Assembly: GCF_032884065.1 (NCBI RefSeq)
Contig: NC_088873.1
Coordinates: 22,309,558 to 22,373,557, forward strand
Direction of reading: 5' to 3'
Length of the DNA: 64,000 nt
DNA from: Artemia franciscana
Taxonomy: Eukaryota > Arthropoda > Branchiopoda > Anostraca > Artemiidae
The translations under genes and the position numbers were made by a program. The notes beneath the pieces were generated by a model. That model did no database searches and had not been told where the DNA came from. It was given only the letters and a program-made list of their open reading frames with translations. This document shows positions 36,930-48,582 of this stretch, in pieces (the first letter of the stretch is position 1; every line of letters begins with the position of its first letter).

Positions 36930-37125
36930 ATAATGGACCAAACGAAAAACAGGACGTCCCTGAACGGGATGAGAAAAGCCATAAGAATGAACTAAAAGTA
37001 AACTGGGACTCTATGGGAGAGAGTAAGAGTGAAGCTTTAATCAGATTGGGCTCACAGAGGAGCATGCACAGTTCTGTTGGCCTCAGGCATACTGCCGCTG
37101 TAATGAGTTGTTAGTAGTGGCAGTT
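36930..37125 (+). mobile_element. LINE 3'-end fragment, right part of the interrupted copy
   Basis: AGCATGCACAGTTCTGTTGG and CCTCAGGCATACTGCCGC match the last codons of the LINE at 25.0 kb (SVRSCVGLRRLGAAVSY), and the TGAGTTGTTAGTAGTGG end follows. Together with 34285-34840 it forms one decayed LINE split by Family C. Confidence 0.75.
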
Positions 37126-38419
37126 TAAACAGCTATTGGCTTATAAAATGTACGTAACTTTAAAAAAGCGACAAAACACTCCCAGTGAAAGGTGCAATCT
37201 TGAAGGAAATCATGTAACCAAATACAATGTATCCGAAAAAGATTTTATAGACAACTAAGCCTTACTAAAGAAACAATAAATTGCGTGTTTTTCTTAAAAA
37301 CGATGGTTTCACATTGGTAAAGGATAAGCAAAAATGGTCCATGCCACACTTTTTACCATTTTAAACTAAAACGTTTGATCTGAAACAATTGCTAACAATA
37401 ATTTTAAGCTGCACTGAAGATCTGCACAGAGAAGGAGGTGGCATTGGACCCATTGGCGGGGGGACCGAAGACAATGGCCCCCTCGGGAAACATGAAGATA
37501 TTAATCTTTCTATAAATACAGGAAACTGAAAAGTATCCCCATTGAAATCCCTGATTGAAACAAACATCCTGGTAGCACTTGTCCCCCCCCCCGTGATCTC
37601 CTCCTCGAGACCTCAATATATTTCAGAGCTTTTTATACACTTACACTGTTTTGAAATTTTCGAATTCAGACTCCGAACCCCCCCCCCCCCTCGAGCCAAA
37701 AAAATACTGCATACATGCCTGAAAATAAGGTAAAACTTTATTTCTACCTGAAGCTCCAAATGAGGCGAATTTTTGTGTTTAAAATCTAAAATAGAAACAT
37801 AGAGGAGATGTAGGGAACTGGAGGAAGCCCAGGGAAACCGACATCGTTAGGAGTAGAAGTTCGCTTTTTATCTTTTTTGGGTCTTCTCGCTTGGAAGGAT
37901 CCTGTGCCAAAACTTATTGTTGTGGTAATCCAATTCAAAATTAGTTTAGAATAATTTTCAGAATTTAAATTTTAATCTGGAGCATGAAGAATCTTTTTTA
38001 TCAACAACTTAGTTTTTTCTGGTAATTATTTTATCTTTTTCTTATCTTATCTTTTTCATAAATCCTAATCTACGGAAGTTTCATCTTAACTGGTTTGATA
38101 TTTTCATTCTAGGAATAATTTGGATAAATATTAAAAAACAAGAACAAATCTGATAATTTTACTTGCTCACCTAACCCGACTTCCTTAAACCATCTCTTTT
38201 CTTTTCCTTTTGGTTTAATATTTGTATTTGTGATATAATAGCATTGTCCAAAGACGGTAATTGATGCTTTGTTTTCTTTCTCTTTACCTTGAATTTTTAC
38301 TTTCATATGAATCTATCCTTCTTGAATCTTTTCCTATTTTTCTGAAACGACAGCGGTGTGACGCATTCTCTATTCAAATATTTGCTAGGCATTTTTAGGG
38401 CTACGCCTTGTTTGTGACA
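37126..38419. other. no supported gene; C/G homopolymer patches
   Basis: A local GC-rich patch at 37420-37490 and C-runs at 37580-37594 and 37677-37690 suggest small, unidentified MITE-like repeats. I could not define their ends. Overlapping minus-strand frames (37361-37616) come from this patch. Nothing else is recognised. Confidence 0.4.
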
Positions 38420-39973
38420 TTAAATAAAAAAAAAACAAGTTTTTTTCAGCTGAAAGTAAGAAGTAACATTAAAACTTAAGACGAACAGATATTATTCCGT
38501 ATATAAGGGGGGGACTGCCCTCTCCTCAATACCTTGCTCTTCGGGCTAAAGTTTTTTAGTACTTCTAAAAAACTTCTTGTTCTAGTTAAACGGCCCTTGT
38601 GTTTCAAGACCCGTTCTTAAAGGATTGAGATAAAAGAGCTAAACTTTAGCATAAAAAACAAGGTATTGAGGAGGGGGTAGTCCCCTCATATACGGAACAA
38701 TTTCTGTTCGTTTTAAGCTTTAATGTTACTTTTTACTCTCACTTGAGAATTTTTTTATTTAATTTCTTATCGTATTTCAAATAATGCCAAGGAATCCGCC
38801 TCCTTGCAATGGAACCCCCCCCCCCCCAATGAAAAAATCTTCCATGGGAAGCCTCCTCCCGCGCAAATCCCCTCCCCTCTGAGGAATTTCCTAGTCACTG
38901 AACCCCACTCCCCCCCTTTAGGAACGTTGTTGCCGACAATTCCGCCTGAAAAATTCGAATAAAAACATACTTTTATTTGAAGACTTGTTTTCTATTTATT
39001 TTCTGATCGCTTTTTAAATCATGCCGAAAATCCTACCCCATTCGTGGAATTTTTTTTCTGGAAATCCCCCTTATGGAAAGTTTCTCCTGCGGAAAAAACG
39101 CCAGACAACTCTAGCCCTGCTGAAAAATTCCCCCAGATTATCTCCATATGTAAAATTGAGTCACCAAAGTGAAAGTAAGACAAATAACAAGAATTTCGGA
39201 TAGGAATCCTGACAAATTCCCTCCGTTTAAAATTTCCCCTAAAAAGTTCACCCCCGGAAGCTTAACTCCCCTCAGAAAATTCTCCCAGTGGAAAATCTCC
39301 CCTCTTCACAAAATCTCTGTAATACTATATATAAACAATGGGCAAATTTCATAGCTTACGGTCCTTTACCCGGGGGCTGTGTGGGGTCAAGTCATCCCTC
39401 TTGGCATAGTTATTTAACCTTTCAGATATGCTGAATAAAATGGCTATATCAAAATTTAATCGGAGGATTTTGGGGAAGAAGAGGCGTGGGAAGGGTGATA
39501 GTTGCCCACCAATCTTTTTGGTCACTGAAAAGGAACTTTTAATTTCCTATTGAATGAGCCATTTCCTGATCTTCTTGGACCATTGGTTCGATTCAATCAC
39601 CCCTGGAAAAAAAAAAAAACACGCATCCCTGACCTTTTTTCTGACAAAAAATACAAGGTTCCATGTTTTTTTCAGAAGGGAGTTTGAAACATCTACAATA
39701 GGATTCCTTGATACGCTGAATCTAATGGTTTTCATTAAGATTCCTTGACTTGTTGGGTGTGTTTTCCCCCTATTTCGAAAACCAGGTAAGTTTTCTCAGG
39801 CACGTAACTTTTGACTGGCAATGTTAAACTTAATGAATTTTATATATATAGAATCAACACTAATAACCAATCCTTTTGACGTATTTATTGCTATAAAAAT
39901 TCTGTTTTTAGAGTTTTGTTTACTACTGGGTCGAGTCGCTCCTTACTTACGGTTCGTTACCACGAGGTGCTTG
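38420..39973 (+). mobile_element. Family A copy 5
   Basis: The left palindrome is present but diverged: arms begin ATTAAATAAAAAAAAAACAAG and contain CTGAAAGTAAGAAGTAAC, and the right arm ends near 38768. The loop is longer than in copies 3 and 4 and includes TTAAACGGCCCTTGTGTTTC. The body has GAAAATTCCCC and CCTCC spacers, AATGGCTATATCAAAATTT and GATACGCTGAATCTAATGG. The right end GAGTCGCTCCTTACTTACGG plus a damaged hairpin lies near 39930-39973. Confidence 0.75.
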
Positions 39974-40330
39974 ATCATGACTATCAAAAACAAAAATTAT
40001 CCTGTCTTACATGTCGTTCCTGGGGATACAAAGCTTTATATTTGTTATTATTGATTATTAAAATTGGTTATTATTGTAAAATTAGTAATAGTAGCTGAGC
40101 GGTCGCTGATACAACATACAACCAAACCAAAGCATGAAAAAAACGGCAGCATATTCCCCATGATCCCAAACGCGTATTTGGATTTCATTTTCTTCCTTAT
40201 TTTCTTTATTTTTTTCCTGAAGGCAAGCGGAGGTTTTTCACCATACGAATTTCATAAAACCAGGTCATAGACAGTACAATAGCGCTACCTAGATAAAATA
40301 CGATATGGCTTCAATGTATTTATTTCTTTA
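39974..40330. other. no gene seen; spacer between Family A and Family C
   Basis: AT-rich sequence with overlapping short frames that show no recognisable motif. Confidence 0.45.
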
Positions 40331-40334
40331 CAAG

Positions 40335-41957
40335 GCTACTTTGTATGGCAGGAGTTGTCTTAGAACCTCAGAGGGAGCGCTTTCAGCTGGAAATTGAATG
40401 CTCAAGTGCCATTTTTAACAATCGAAAAAGAATGGAGGGCAACAGGTCCTCTTCTAACCCCTTTTAGAGCTGCCCGTCCCTCACTTTGGCCCCCGAAGAC
40501 ATCCAATCAAAATTTTCAGGTAGCTACTTGGTTCACAATAGTCAAAAGGTCTAATAACTATGCCTCCGGTGATGTCATGACCCCCACAGGCCCTAGGAAA
40601 AGGACTGTAAATTATTCAAGTTGCATATTGTTTACATTTAGGTTTTATTATTGGAAAACGGGCATATTTGATCCTGGGTGTCCTAGAAGGCTACGGATAT
40701 TAATACGATGCTTTCAAGGAATGTTGAGGGGATGTTGAGCCAAATCAAAAGACACTATGTGTATCCATAGTTGTCAAAACGGCGCGTTTGCAACATCTTA
40801 GGAACGCCTAAGGTTAAGTGCTTAAAACTTTCAGGGAATATTAACGGATGTTTTGAACTATATCAATGGAGGTTATGTGCACCCGAGTTACCGAAAGGGC
40901 GTATCTTCAATATTCAAGAAGCTGCTAAGGATATTGAGTTGAAATTTTCAAGGCAAGTTGAGGGGAACTTTCAGGGCACGTTGATGGGAATTTTGAACTA
41001 AATAAGAAGATACCTTGTGTCTCAATGTTGCCAAAAGGGCGTATCTTTAATATCTCAGGAACGGCTGATGGAGTTAAGTTGAAACTTTCAGAGAAAGTTG
41101 ATGGTTATGTAGAGATAAATCAAAAGACACTATTTACATCCAGGTTGTTTAAAGGGCATATCTGCAGTATCTTAAGAACGGCTAAAAGAGAAGTTGGAAC
41201 TTTCAGGATATGTTGAGGAGGATGTTGAGCAAAATCAAAAATACACTATTTGCATTGAGGTGGTTAAAAGGGCATATACTTTCAGGGTATATTGACGGGG
41301 ATGTTGAACTAAATCAAAAAGAAACTATGTGCATCCAGGTTTTAGAAAGGGCATTTCTGCAATATCTTAGGTGCGGCTGTTGAGTGAGATGTTGAGCTAC
41401 AGCAAAAGACACTACGCGCATCCAGGTTATCAAAAGGTCAGATTTGTAATATCTGAGGAACGGCTAAAGGTATTAGGTTGAAACTTTCAGGGAATATGTT
41501 GTGGAATAAATAGTGAATAAGCGGAAGTTGAACTGAATCAAAAGACACTAAGCACATCCTGGGTCTCAAAATGGCGTATATGCAAAATATCAATACGGCT
41601 AAGGACATAAATTAACGGCTTTAGGGATTCAGCCGACACTTTGGTGAAATACTGGAGGGAAGGATTGAGAAAATATCAAATTATGACTGAAGGACCAAGG
41701 AGAGCTTTTCAAGGGAAATAAATTTTTGAAAAAAAAAATTATGGTTGTAGTGATACTTTGTTCAAAATATTCTTTTTTCATGTTGGTCTGCTTAAAACTT
41801 CAGGCCGTGAAAACACCTGAATTAAAATTTCGGAATCAAGAGAACCTCAACCGGTAAATATCTGGATGCACTGATTCTTGAAGTCCCATTTTTATTTTTT
41901 GAACGAAGAATCCGAACTTTTTAAAATAAATGGGTTTAAAATGCAATCTTGTATACA
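40335..41957 (+). mobile_element. Family C copy 2
   Basis: The head (GGAGTTGTCTTAGAACCTCA, GCTCAAGTGCCATTTTTAAC, AAAAGGTCTAATAACTATGC) matches copy 1 at 34.86-35.15 kb. About eight ~110-120 bp units follow, with AACGGCTAAGG, TTGAAACTTTCAGG and GACACTATGTGC boxes. The tail with ATTAACGGCTTTAGGGATTC, GAACCTCAACCGGTAAA and GATTCTTGAAGTCCC corresponds to 36.54-36.84 kb. Open frames within the array (for example 40771-41001) only reflect tandem units whose length is sometimes a multiple of three. Confidence 0.75.
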
Positions 41958-41958
41958 A

Positions 41959-42256
41959 ATTACATGAAAAAAAACTAGTTTTTTAACTGAAAGTAAGGAG
42001 CGACATTAAAACTTAAAACGAACAGAAATTACTCCGTATATGAAATGGGTTGTCCCCTCCGCAATCCCTCACTCTTTACGCTAAAGCTTTTAATTGTTTT
42101 AAAAAGCAGAATTGTGGCAAAGAGTCAAACTTTAGCGTAAAGAGCGAGGGATTGCGGTGGGGACAACCCATTTCATATACGGAGTAATTTCTGTTCGTTT
42201 TTAAGTTTTAATGTCGCTCCTTACTTTCAGTTAAAAAACTAGTTTTTTTATGTAAT
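41959..42256. repeat. near-perfect palindrome, Family A copy 6
   Basis: Arms of about 130 bp meet around a short loop with TTTAATTGTTTTAAAAAGCA. Here the loop is inverted relative to copy 3: TTAATTGTTTTAAAAAGCAG followed by AATTGTGGCAAAGAGTC, against GACTCTTTGCCACAATTCTA first in copy 3. Confidence 0.9.
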
Positions 42257-43696
42257 TTCTGAACGTTTTTGAATTAATGCATGTTTGATTTTGGCTCTCC
42301 ACACATAAATTATTAAAATGAAATTTGCATATTAATTCCTTTTTTGGCTAAATGGCTTTATCTTAGTTTTGATCAGACGATTTTGAGAAATAAGGGATGG
42401 GGAAGGAGGCCTAGTTGCCATGCAATTTTTCGGTTACATAAAAAGGCAACTATCAAGTTTAATTTTTAACGAACGTTTTTATTAGTAAAAAATATACGTA
42501 ACTTAAGAATTAACTTACGTAACAAACTTTTATATTCTTTAATTTTTATTATGTATATGAGGGGGTTTGTACCCTCGTTAATAACTCGTTCTTTACACTA
42601 AATCGTAAGTTTTGTCCCAATTCTTTGAGAATGACCCCTGAATCAGAAAGGCCGTAGAATAAATAGTTGAAATTACTAAAAATACTATAGCATAAAGAGC
42701 GAGGTATTTATCTCCTCCTAAATACCTCGCTCTTTATGCTAAAGTATTTTTAGAACCCCTCATATGCGTAATAGTCTCTGTTCGTTTTAAGTGTCAATGC
42801 TACTCTTTTCTTTCAGTTGAAAAAAAATTTTCCATGTTTATTTTTTCATTGTTTTTTTTATAGTAATTTTAGAAAATCCTGCGCCCTTTTCATTGAATTT
42901 CTGTTCCCCCGTGACATATTTCTCCAAGGAAAGATCCTCCCACATAGCCCCCTCCCCTCATCCCCACCCCCAAAACCCCCCAAAAAAATCCCCTGAAAAC
43001 CACTGTACACTTCCCAATAACCATTATTATATGTAAAAACTGGTCAAAGTTTGTAACTTGCAGCCCCTCCCCCAGGGACTGTGAGGGAGTAAGTCATTCC
43101 CAAAGACATAGTTATTATGGTTTTTGACTATGCGGAACAAAATGGCTATCTCAAAATTTTGATCTGTTGAAATGGAGAAAAAATGAGGGGTGGGAGGGGG
43201 CCTAGGTGCCCTCCAATTTTCTGGTCACTTAAAAAGGGCACTAGAACTTTTCATTTCCCTCTTGCGACATTCTAGGACCACTTGGTCGATACGATGACCC
43301 CTGGGAAAAAAAAAACAAAAAACAAACAAACAAATAAACACGCACCCGTGATTTGTCTTCTGGCAAAAAATACGAAATTCCACATTTTTGTAGATAGGAG
43401 CTTGAAAATTTTGCTATAGGGTTCTCTGATACGCCAAATGCGATGGTGTGATTTTCGTTAAAATTCTGTGACTTTTAGGGGGAGTTTTCCCCTATTTTCT
43501 AAAATAAGGCAAAATTTTTCAGGCTCGTAAATTTCGATGATAAAGACTAAATTTGATGAAACTTATATATTTAAAATCAGCATGAAAACATGATTCTTTT
43601 GATGTATATTTTAGCATCAAAATTCCGTTTTTTAGAGTTTCGTTTATTATTGAGCCGGGTCGCTCCTTACTACAGTTCGTTACCACGAACTGTTTG
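41959..43696 (+). mobile_element. Family A copy 6, well preserved, directly after Family C
   Basis: The copy has the same module order as copies 3 and 4. The left palindrome is 41959-42256. GCATGTTTGATTTTGGCTCT is at about 42280, a second inverted module lies at 42590-42740, and the CACATAGCCCCCTCCCCTCA body follows. The right-end GAGCCGGGTCGCTCCTTACT and hairpin CAGTTCGT / ACGAACTG at about 43673-43692 end in TTTGA. The outermost palindrome bases are ATTACAT / ATGTAAT, whereas copies 3 and 4 have TTAAATA / TATTTAA. Confidence 0.8.
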
Positions 43697-45041
43697 ACAA
43701 GCAGTCAAAACAAAATATAACACAATAAAAATTCTTATGATGAAATGTTTGGTCAATATTCGTCTATATTCAAGGTTTGTAACAGAACGAGAATCAGGAT
43801 AGCTATATTCAAATTATGCATAATATTCAAGTTATGTAAATAATGCAGATTTTCAATCTATTGATTTGAATAATATTCCCTTCTCTATCCGTCCAAAGTT
43901 CAACAGTAATCTATTATTAAAATTTTAATGCAAAATTCTGCACCAACTACAAATAGCAAACCTAAATCTTAATTTCTGAGAATAAAACCGAAGAAACTTC
44001 CCAAATATTCTTTTTAGAAACTAGTAAAAATAACAATGCTAATTAAAAAAGAACATACGATGATTTAAAAAACTTTTCCAAAAAATTTCAAGGGAAAGTA
44101 AGGAACTGCATTAAGCCAAACACGACCAGAAATAAAGTCCAATAAAAATTCAAAACTTAAAACGAACAGAAATTACCATTAACAGGAGTAAGGCTAACGT
44201 CTTCTAATCCTTCTAAAGGCCATAGCATCATTTGTGCTTTTACGATCAGTAAAGCCATCCAGTGGTCATTTGAGTTATGTTTCCTTTTTACATTTTCTTA
44301 ACTTGTAGTGCGAAGGCACTTGATGGTCTTTTAGCATTATGAAGACCATGATCTTTTAGTCGATTCATAGGATATTCCATAAAAAAAAGTAAGAACTATT
44401 TCCAAAAAAAAATCGGTTTTCAAAAATTAAATGTTCTATAAGCCTTTCCAGAATATTCAATATTTAACATCATTAAAAAAAAATAATTGTAAAGCTTTGT
44501 AAGGACTAAAACACAAAAGCCTTGTACATTTTCCCATTAGAAGATTCGTCCATTAGAATCCGAACCAGCATAGAATCTTCCTTTTGAATTGTCACTGTTG
44601 TTTGTTAGACGGACATATTTAGTTTGTCTTCTGAAAGGGTCAATGATGTAACGACCATAAGGTGACGCACCTTCTACGGCCATGCTACGTTTTCATCTGC
44701 ACTATCCTACAGGCGTACTACCTGCTCACAGAACGCGAACTTTTTCCTGAATGAAACGCTAAGTTTACAACAGGTTTGGGGATGCGCCAGCAGTTTGGTG
44801 ACTTAGATATACTGTGGGGCAATTTAAAACAAGAATACGAAATTATTTATTCAGAAATAGCAAATTTTCAAAATCTTAGAGAGTGAACTTAATAATGGTA
44901 TATAGGCTACTTCTTAAATTTTTGTAAAGTGTGAGTGAAGCTATTCTTATTTAAAATAAAAAAATTAGAATGATTACAAAGAAAAAAATCCAATAATCTA
45001 GTGCTGTTTAATGGGAGAGAATGATGTTTCTCTTTTTTCAG
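43697..45041. other. upstream region of the BTB gene; no exon called
   Basis: AT-rich unique DNA with one short Family A end fragment (44095-44178: GTAAGGAACTGCATTAA and CAAAACTTAAAACGAACAG). It may hold a 5' UTR intron or the promoter of the BTB gene. The acceptor-like TTTTTTCAG ending at 45041 suggests that the first coding exon is preceded by an upstream non-coding exon. I cannot locate that exon. Confidence 0.4.
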
Positions 45042-45126
45042 GAAAAGCTCAAAGTTGTATCTGTAGTCCTCAACAACCTTCAGCAGCCTCCAACTAATTC
45101 TAAGAATATTCGCTTTAGTCCAAAAT

Positions 45127-45613
45127 ATGCCGAATTTGACCAGTAGTGTCTTCGAGGAGCATTTGAAAATTTCGAATCATTATCGACAACTTACTCGGAC
45201 CATTTATGATTTTGCGAGAGCAGGCGAATTCTGCGACCTTCGCCTTAATACAAAAACCCGTGAGTTTTTTGCTCACAAAGTCGTTCTAGCTGCTTGCAGT
45301 CCTTTCTTCTTAAAGGCTTTTTCTAACGGTGCACTGAATGAAGGGGCAATCGAGATGAGTGATATTGACGACGAAACGATAGAAACAATATTAAAGTTTA
45401 TTTATTCTGGCGAAGGAACTGTTACTGATCAAACTATTTGGAATGTCCTTGAAGCTAGTTATATGTACGAAGTGCAAGGGGTTATAGATTTATGTGTTGA
45501 GTTAGTTTTAATGAGAAATCTCGATTCTGTCAGAGCTTTAATCATCGGACACTCATACTTAGACAGTCAGTTGAAAGAATATGCACTGGCTGCGATTACG
45601 AGCAACTTTAAAG
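45127..45613 (+). CDS. BTB-BACK (KLHL-type) protein, coding exon 1: BTB domain and start of BACK
   Basis: This exon encodes residues 1-162. The BTB domain covers about 25-130, with the family landmarks CDLRL (36-40), FFAHKVVLAACSPFFLKAF (47-65), and LKFIYSGEGTV (89-99). The BACK domain begins after it (NLDSVRALIIGHSYLDSQLK). In this family the BTB mediates dimerisation and binding to Cullin-3, and BACK supports that contact, so the protein is probably a substrate adaptor of a CUL3 ubiquitin ligase. That is family knowledge, not shown here. ATG 45127 is chosen because an in-frame TAG lies upstream at 45064-45066 within the same exon. The exon probably starts at 45042 after an acceptor. The donor is AAAG|GTAAGG with GT at 45614-45615 and leaves phase 1. 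Reading on past the donor gives only 11 more codons, so splicing is required. Confidence 0.9.
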
Positions 45614-46682
45614 GTAAGGAGTATTTAGCCAATCTTATTTGGCGGTAGTTACTCGTTCTTATAAAAAAAAATGAAACTTCTACATTTTTTCTTTCACAAT
45701 TTCCTCTTCACTTAATCAGTGTCAACAATGGTTCGGGTGCACTGATTCTCTTCCTCCTCTCTAACTCTTCCTCCCTATTTTATCACTATTATCAAAGCGA
45801 CGGTCACTTTCAACTTATTCATAGAGAGATAAATGTACATAAAAAGTGCATATTTATTTTTCTAAGTGATAAAAAAAAATTATGAGTTCTAATTGGTACT
45901 AATATGAGTCGCATTATTATTAGTGTTTTTCTTTATTTAACTGACTTCTTTCATCTTTTTTTTGAAGGTATCTATTCGAGACATTCGTGAATGAACCACG
46001 GAGAGACCAACGAAAAGTCCAACCAATTTTGAATTAAAATTTTAACCTCGTTATTTTAAGCCTGTAATTTTTATTGGCTCGTTTATGGGTTAAGACTCGT
46101 TCTCAAGCCGGATGAACACTCGCATTTTTGTTAATCTCTGCTTAGCTTTTTTTTGCGTTGGAAAAAAAGGAAATTTGTGCTAAGAAAGTAGGAAATGACT
46201 TATTTTATTTTATTTTTAGTGATAAATGATTCTTCATCTCAAGTAGTTTTTTTGCAGCCTGTTGCCTTTGCTTGTTTCTAGCATCATTTTGAAGGGTTTC
46301 GAACTCTTTGCTAACATTTTAGCAAAAATCTGCTAAAGCCGTAAAATAGCACTTTTACATAGGGGCCGGGGCTCACCATTTTAGATTCATTACGTTTAAA
46401 TACAGTAGATTTGAACATTAAAGAATTTTGCTGAACGTTTTCAAGCTTTGTCTGCCTGAGCAGGATTCAAGGGGTTGTTTACCATCCCTCAATGTTGACA
46501 ATTATGTTGAAAGATCTTAAATTTTGAACGCGAATTCTTCGTCAGCCGTAGTTTGTTTGATTGTTTAGTATTCCCAGAAGTGAAAAAAAAATATTTGGAA
46601 AACGTCATGAGTGATAAGAGTGAGTTTAAAAAATAGCATTTAGGACGCCCCAGAAATGAAATTAAAATACTTTTTTTTTCAC

Positions 46683-48257
46683 ACAGTTCGTGGTAACGAA
46701 CTGAAGTAAGGAGCGACCCGGCACAATAGTAACTGAAACTCTAAAAACTGAAATTTTGATGCCAATAGGTACATCAAAAGAATTGCATTTAAATGCTGAT
46801 TTTAAATATATAAGTTTCATCAAGTTTTGTCTTACTCTTCAAAAGTTACGAGCCAGAGAAAATTTGCCTTATTTGAGAAAATAGGGGGAAACACCCCCTA
46901 AAAGTCATGGAATCTTAACGAGAATCACACCATCGCATTCAGCGTATTAGAGAACCTCAGTCTAGAAGTTTTTGATATTCGTATTTTTTGCTAGAAGACC
47001 GATCGCGGGTGCGTGTTCATTTTTTTTTCCCAGGGCTAATCGCATCGACCCAGTGATCCTAGAATGGTGCATTAGGGCTCATTCTAATGTGAATTAAAAG
47101 TTCTAGTGCCCTTTTTAAGTGACCAAAAAAATTGGAGGGCACCTAGGCCCCCTCCCACGCTCATTTTTTCCCAAACTCACCGGATCAAAATTCCGAGATA
47201 GCCATTTGATTCACCATAGTCGATAAACCTAATAACTATGTCTTTAGGGACGACTTACTCCCCACAGTCCCCGTGAGAGGGGCTGCAAGTTACAAATTTT
47301 GACCAGTGTTTAAATATAGTAATTGCTATTGGGAAGTGTACAGATGTTTTCAAAAGGGGATTTTTTTGGTTTGGCGGGGGGAGAAGTTTTTTTGGGGGAA
47401 TGGGTTAGGTGGAAGGATCTTTCCATGGAGGAATTTGTCATGGGGGAAGAGAATTTCAATGAAGGGGGTGCAGGATTTTCTAGCATTATTTAAAAAACAA
47501 TGAAAAAATAAATATGAAAACTTTTTTCAACTGAAAGTAAGGAGCAGCATTAAACCTTAAAACGAGAAGAAATTATTACGTATATGAGGGTTTCACCTAT
47601 TCGTAATACCTCGCTCTTTACGCTAAAGTATTTTTAGTAATTTCAACTGTTTATTCTATGGCCTTTGCGATTCAATGGTCATTTTTAAACAATTATGACA
47701 ACCTTAAAGCTTTAGTGTAAAGAGCGAGGTATTGACGAGGGGGTGAACCCCCTCATATACGCAATAAAAACATACGAATGTAGAAGTTTGTTTCGTAAGT
47801 TAATTCGTAAGTTACGTATATTCTTTACTAATGAAAACGTTCGTAAGAAATTAAAAGTTCTAGTTGCCTTTTTTAGTAATCAAAAATTGGAGGGCAACTA
47901 GGCCTCCTCCCCCGATCCTTTTTTCTCAAAATCTTCCGATTAAAACTATGAAAAAGCCATTTAGCAAAAAAAAATTAATATGCAAATTTCGTTTTAATTA
48001 TTTATGTGCGGAGGGCCAAAATCATAACGTGCACTAATTCAAAAACGTTCAGAAATTAAATTAAAAAAACAAGTTTTTTTTACCTGAAAGTAAGGAGCGA
48101 CATTAAAACTTGAAAAGTCAAACTTTAGCGTAAAGAGCGGCGTGTTGAGGAGGAAAAGCCCCTTTCATATACTGAGTACTTTCTGTTCGTTTCAAGTTTT
48201 AATGTCACTCCTTACTTTAAGTTAAAAAAACTTGTTTTTTTATATTTAATTTTGTAA
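46683..48257 (-). mobile_element. Family A copy 7, reversed, in the BTB gene intron
   Basis: Read on the minus strand the body and module order match the other copies, and the right end lies at 46683 with the hairpin arms CAGTTCGT / ACGAACTG and GGAGCGACCCGGC. The palindrome end (about 48055-48257) is collapsed: the arm with CTGAAAGTAAGGAGCGAC is present but much of one arm between it and CAAACTTTAGCG is deleted. This is the only large copy inside a confirmed host gene. Confidence 0.78.
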
Positions 48258-48582
48258 GTAAAATCAGCCCTTGTAAAGCTCTAAATCTCGAATGAGAACC
48301 TTCCGGTATGGTACTACCACGGTAGACACGTTAACGTCGACATGGTCATATCAACTGATCATTTTTTATGCAAATTCCCCATTCATTCTATCAATTGGTT
48401 GAGTTTTTTTTATGAATTCTCCATTCAATTCAACGGCAATTCAAGATTTTTCCAAGTTTTCAAGCTCTGGACGTGCCAGAAGTCGATGAAACAAATTTAC
48501 GACATTAATCCGTGTATTGTCACTTGGTATAATATTGAAGGGGAGACAAAATTGGGATGTAGGCAGGAATTTCGGTACTTGT

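Noticed and set aside
37361-37616. Pro/Gly-rich overlapping frames on both strands
   Set aside because: They come from a small GC-rich repeat patch. Several frames look equally open and none matches a known family.
40771-41216. Open frames KGRIFNI...KLKFSRQVEG and similar in Family C
   Set aside because: Tandem repeat units give repeated peptides. The frames are not kept in the other Family C copy.
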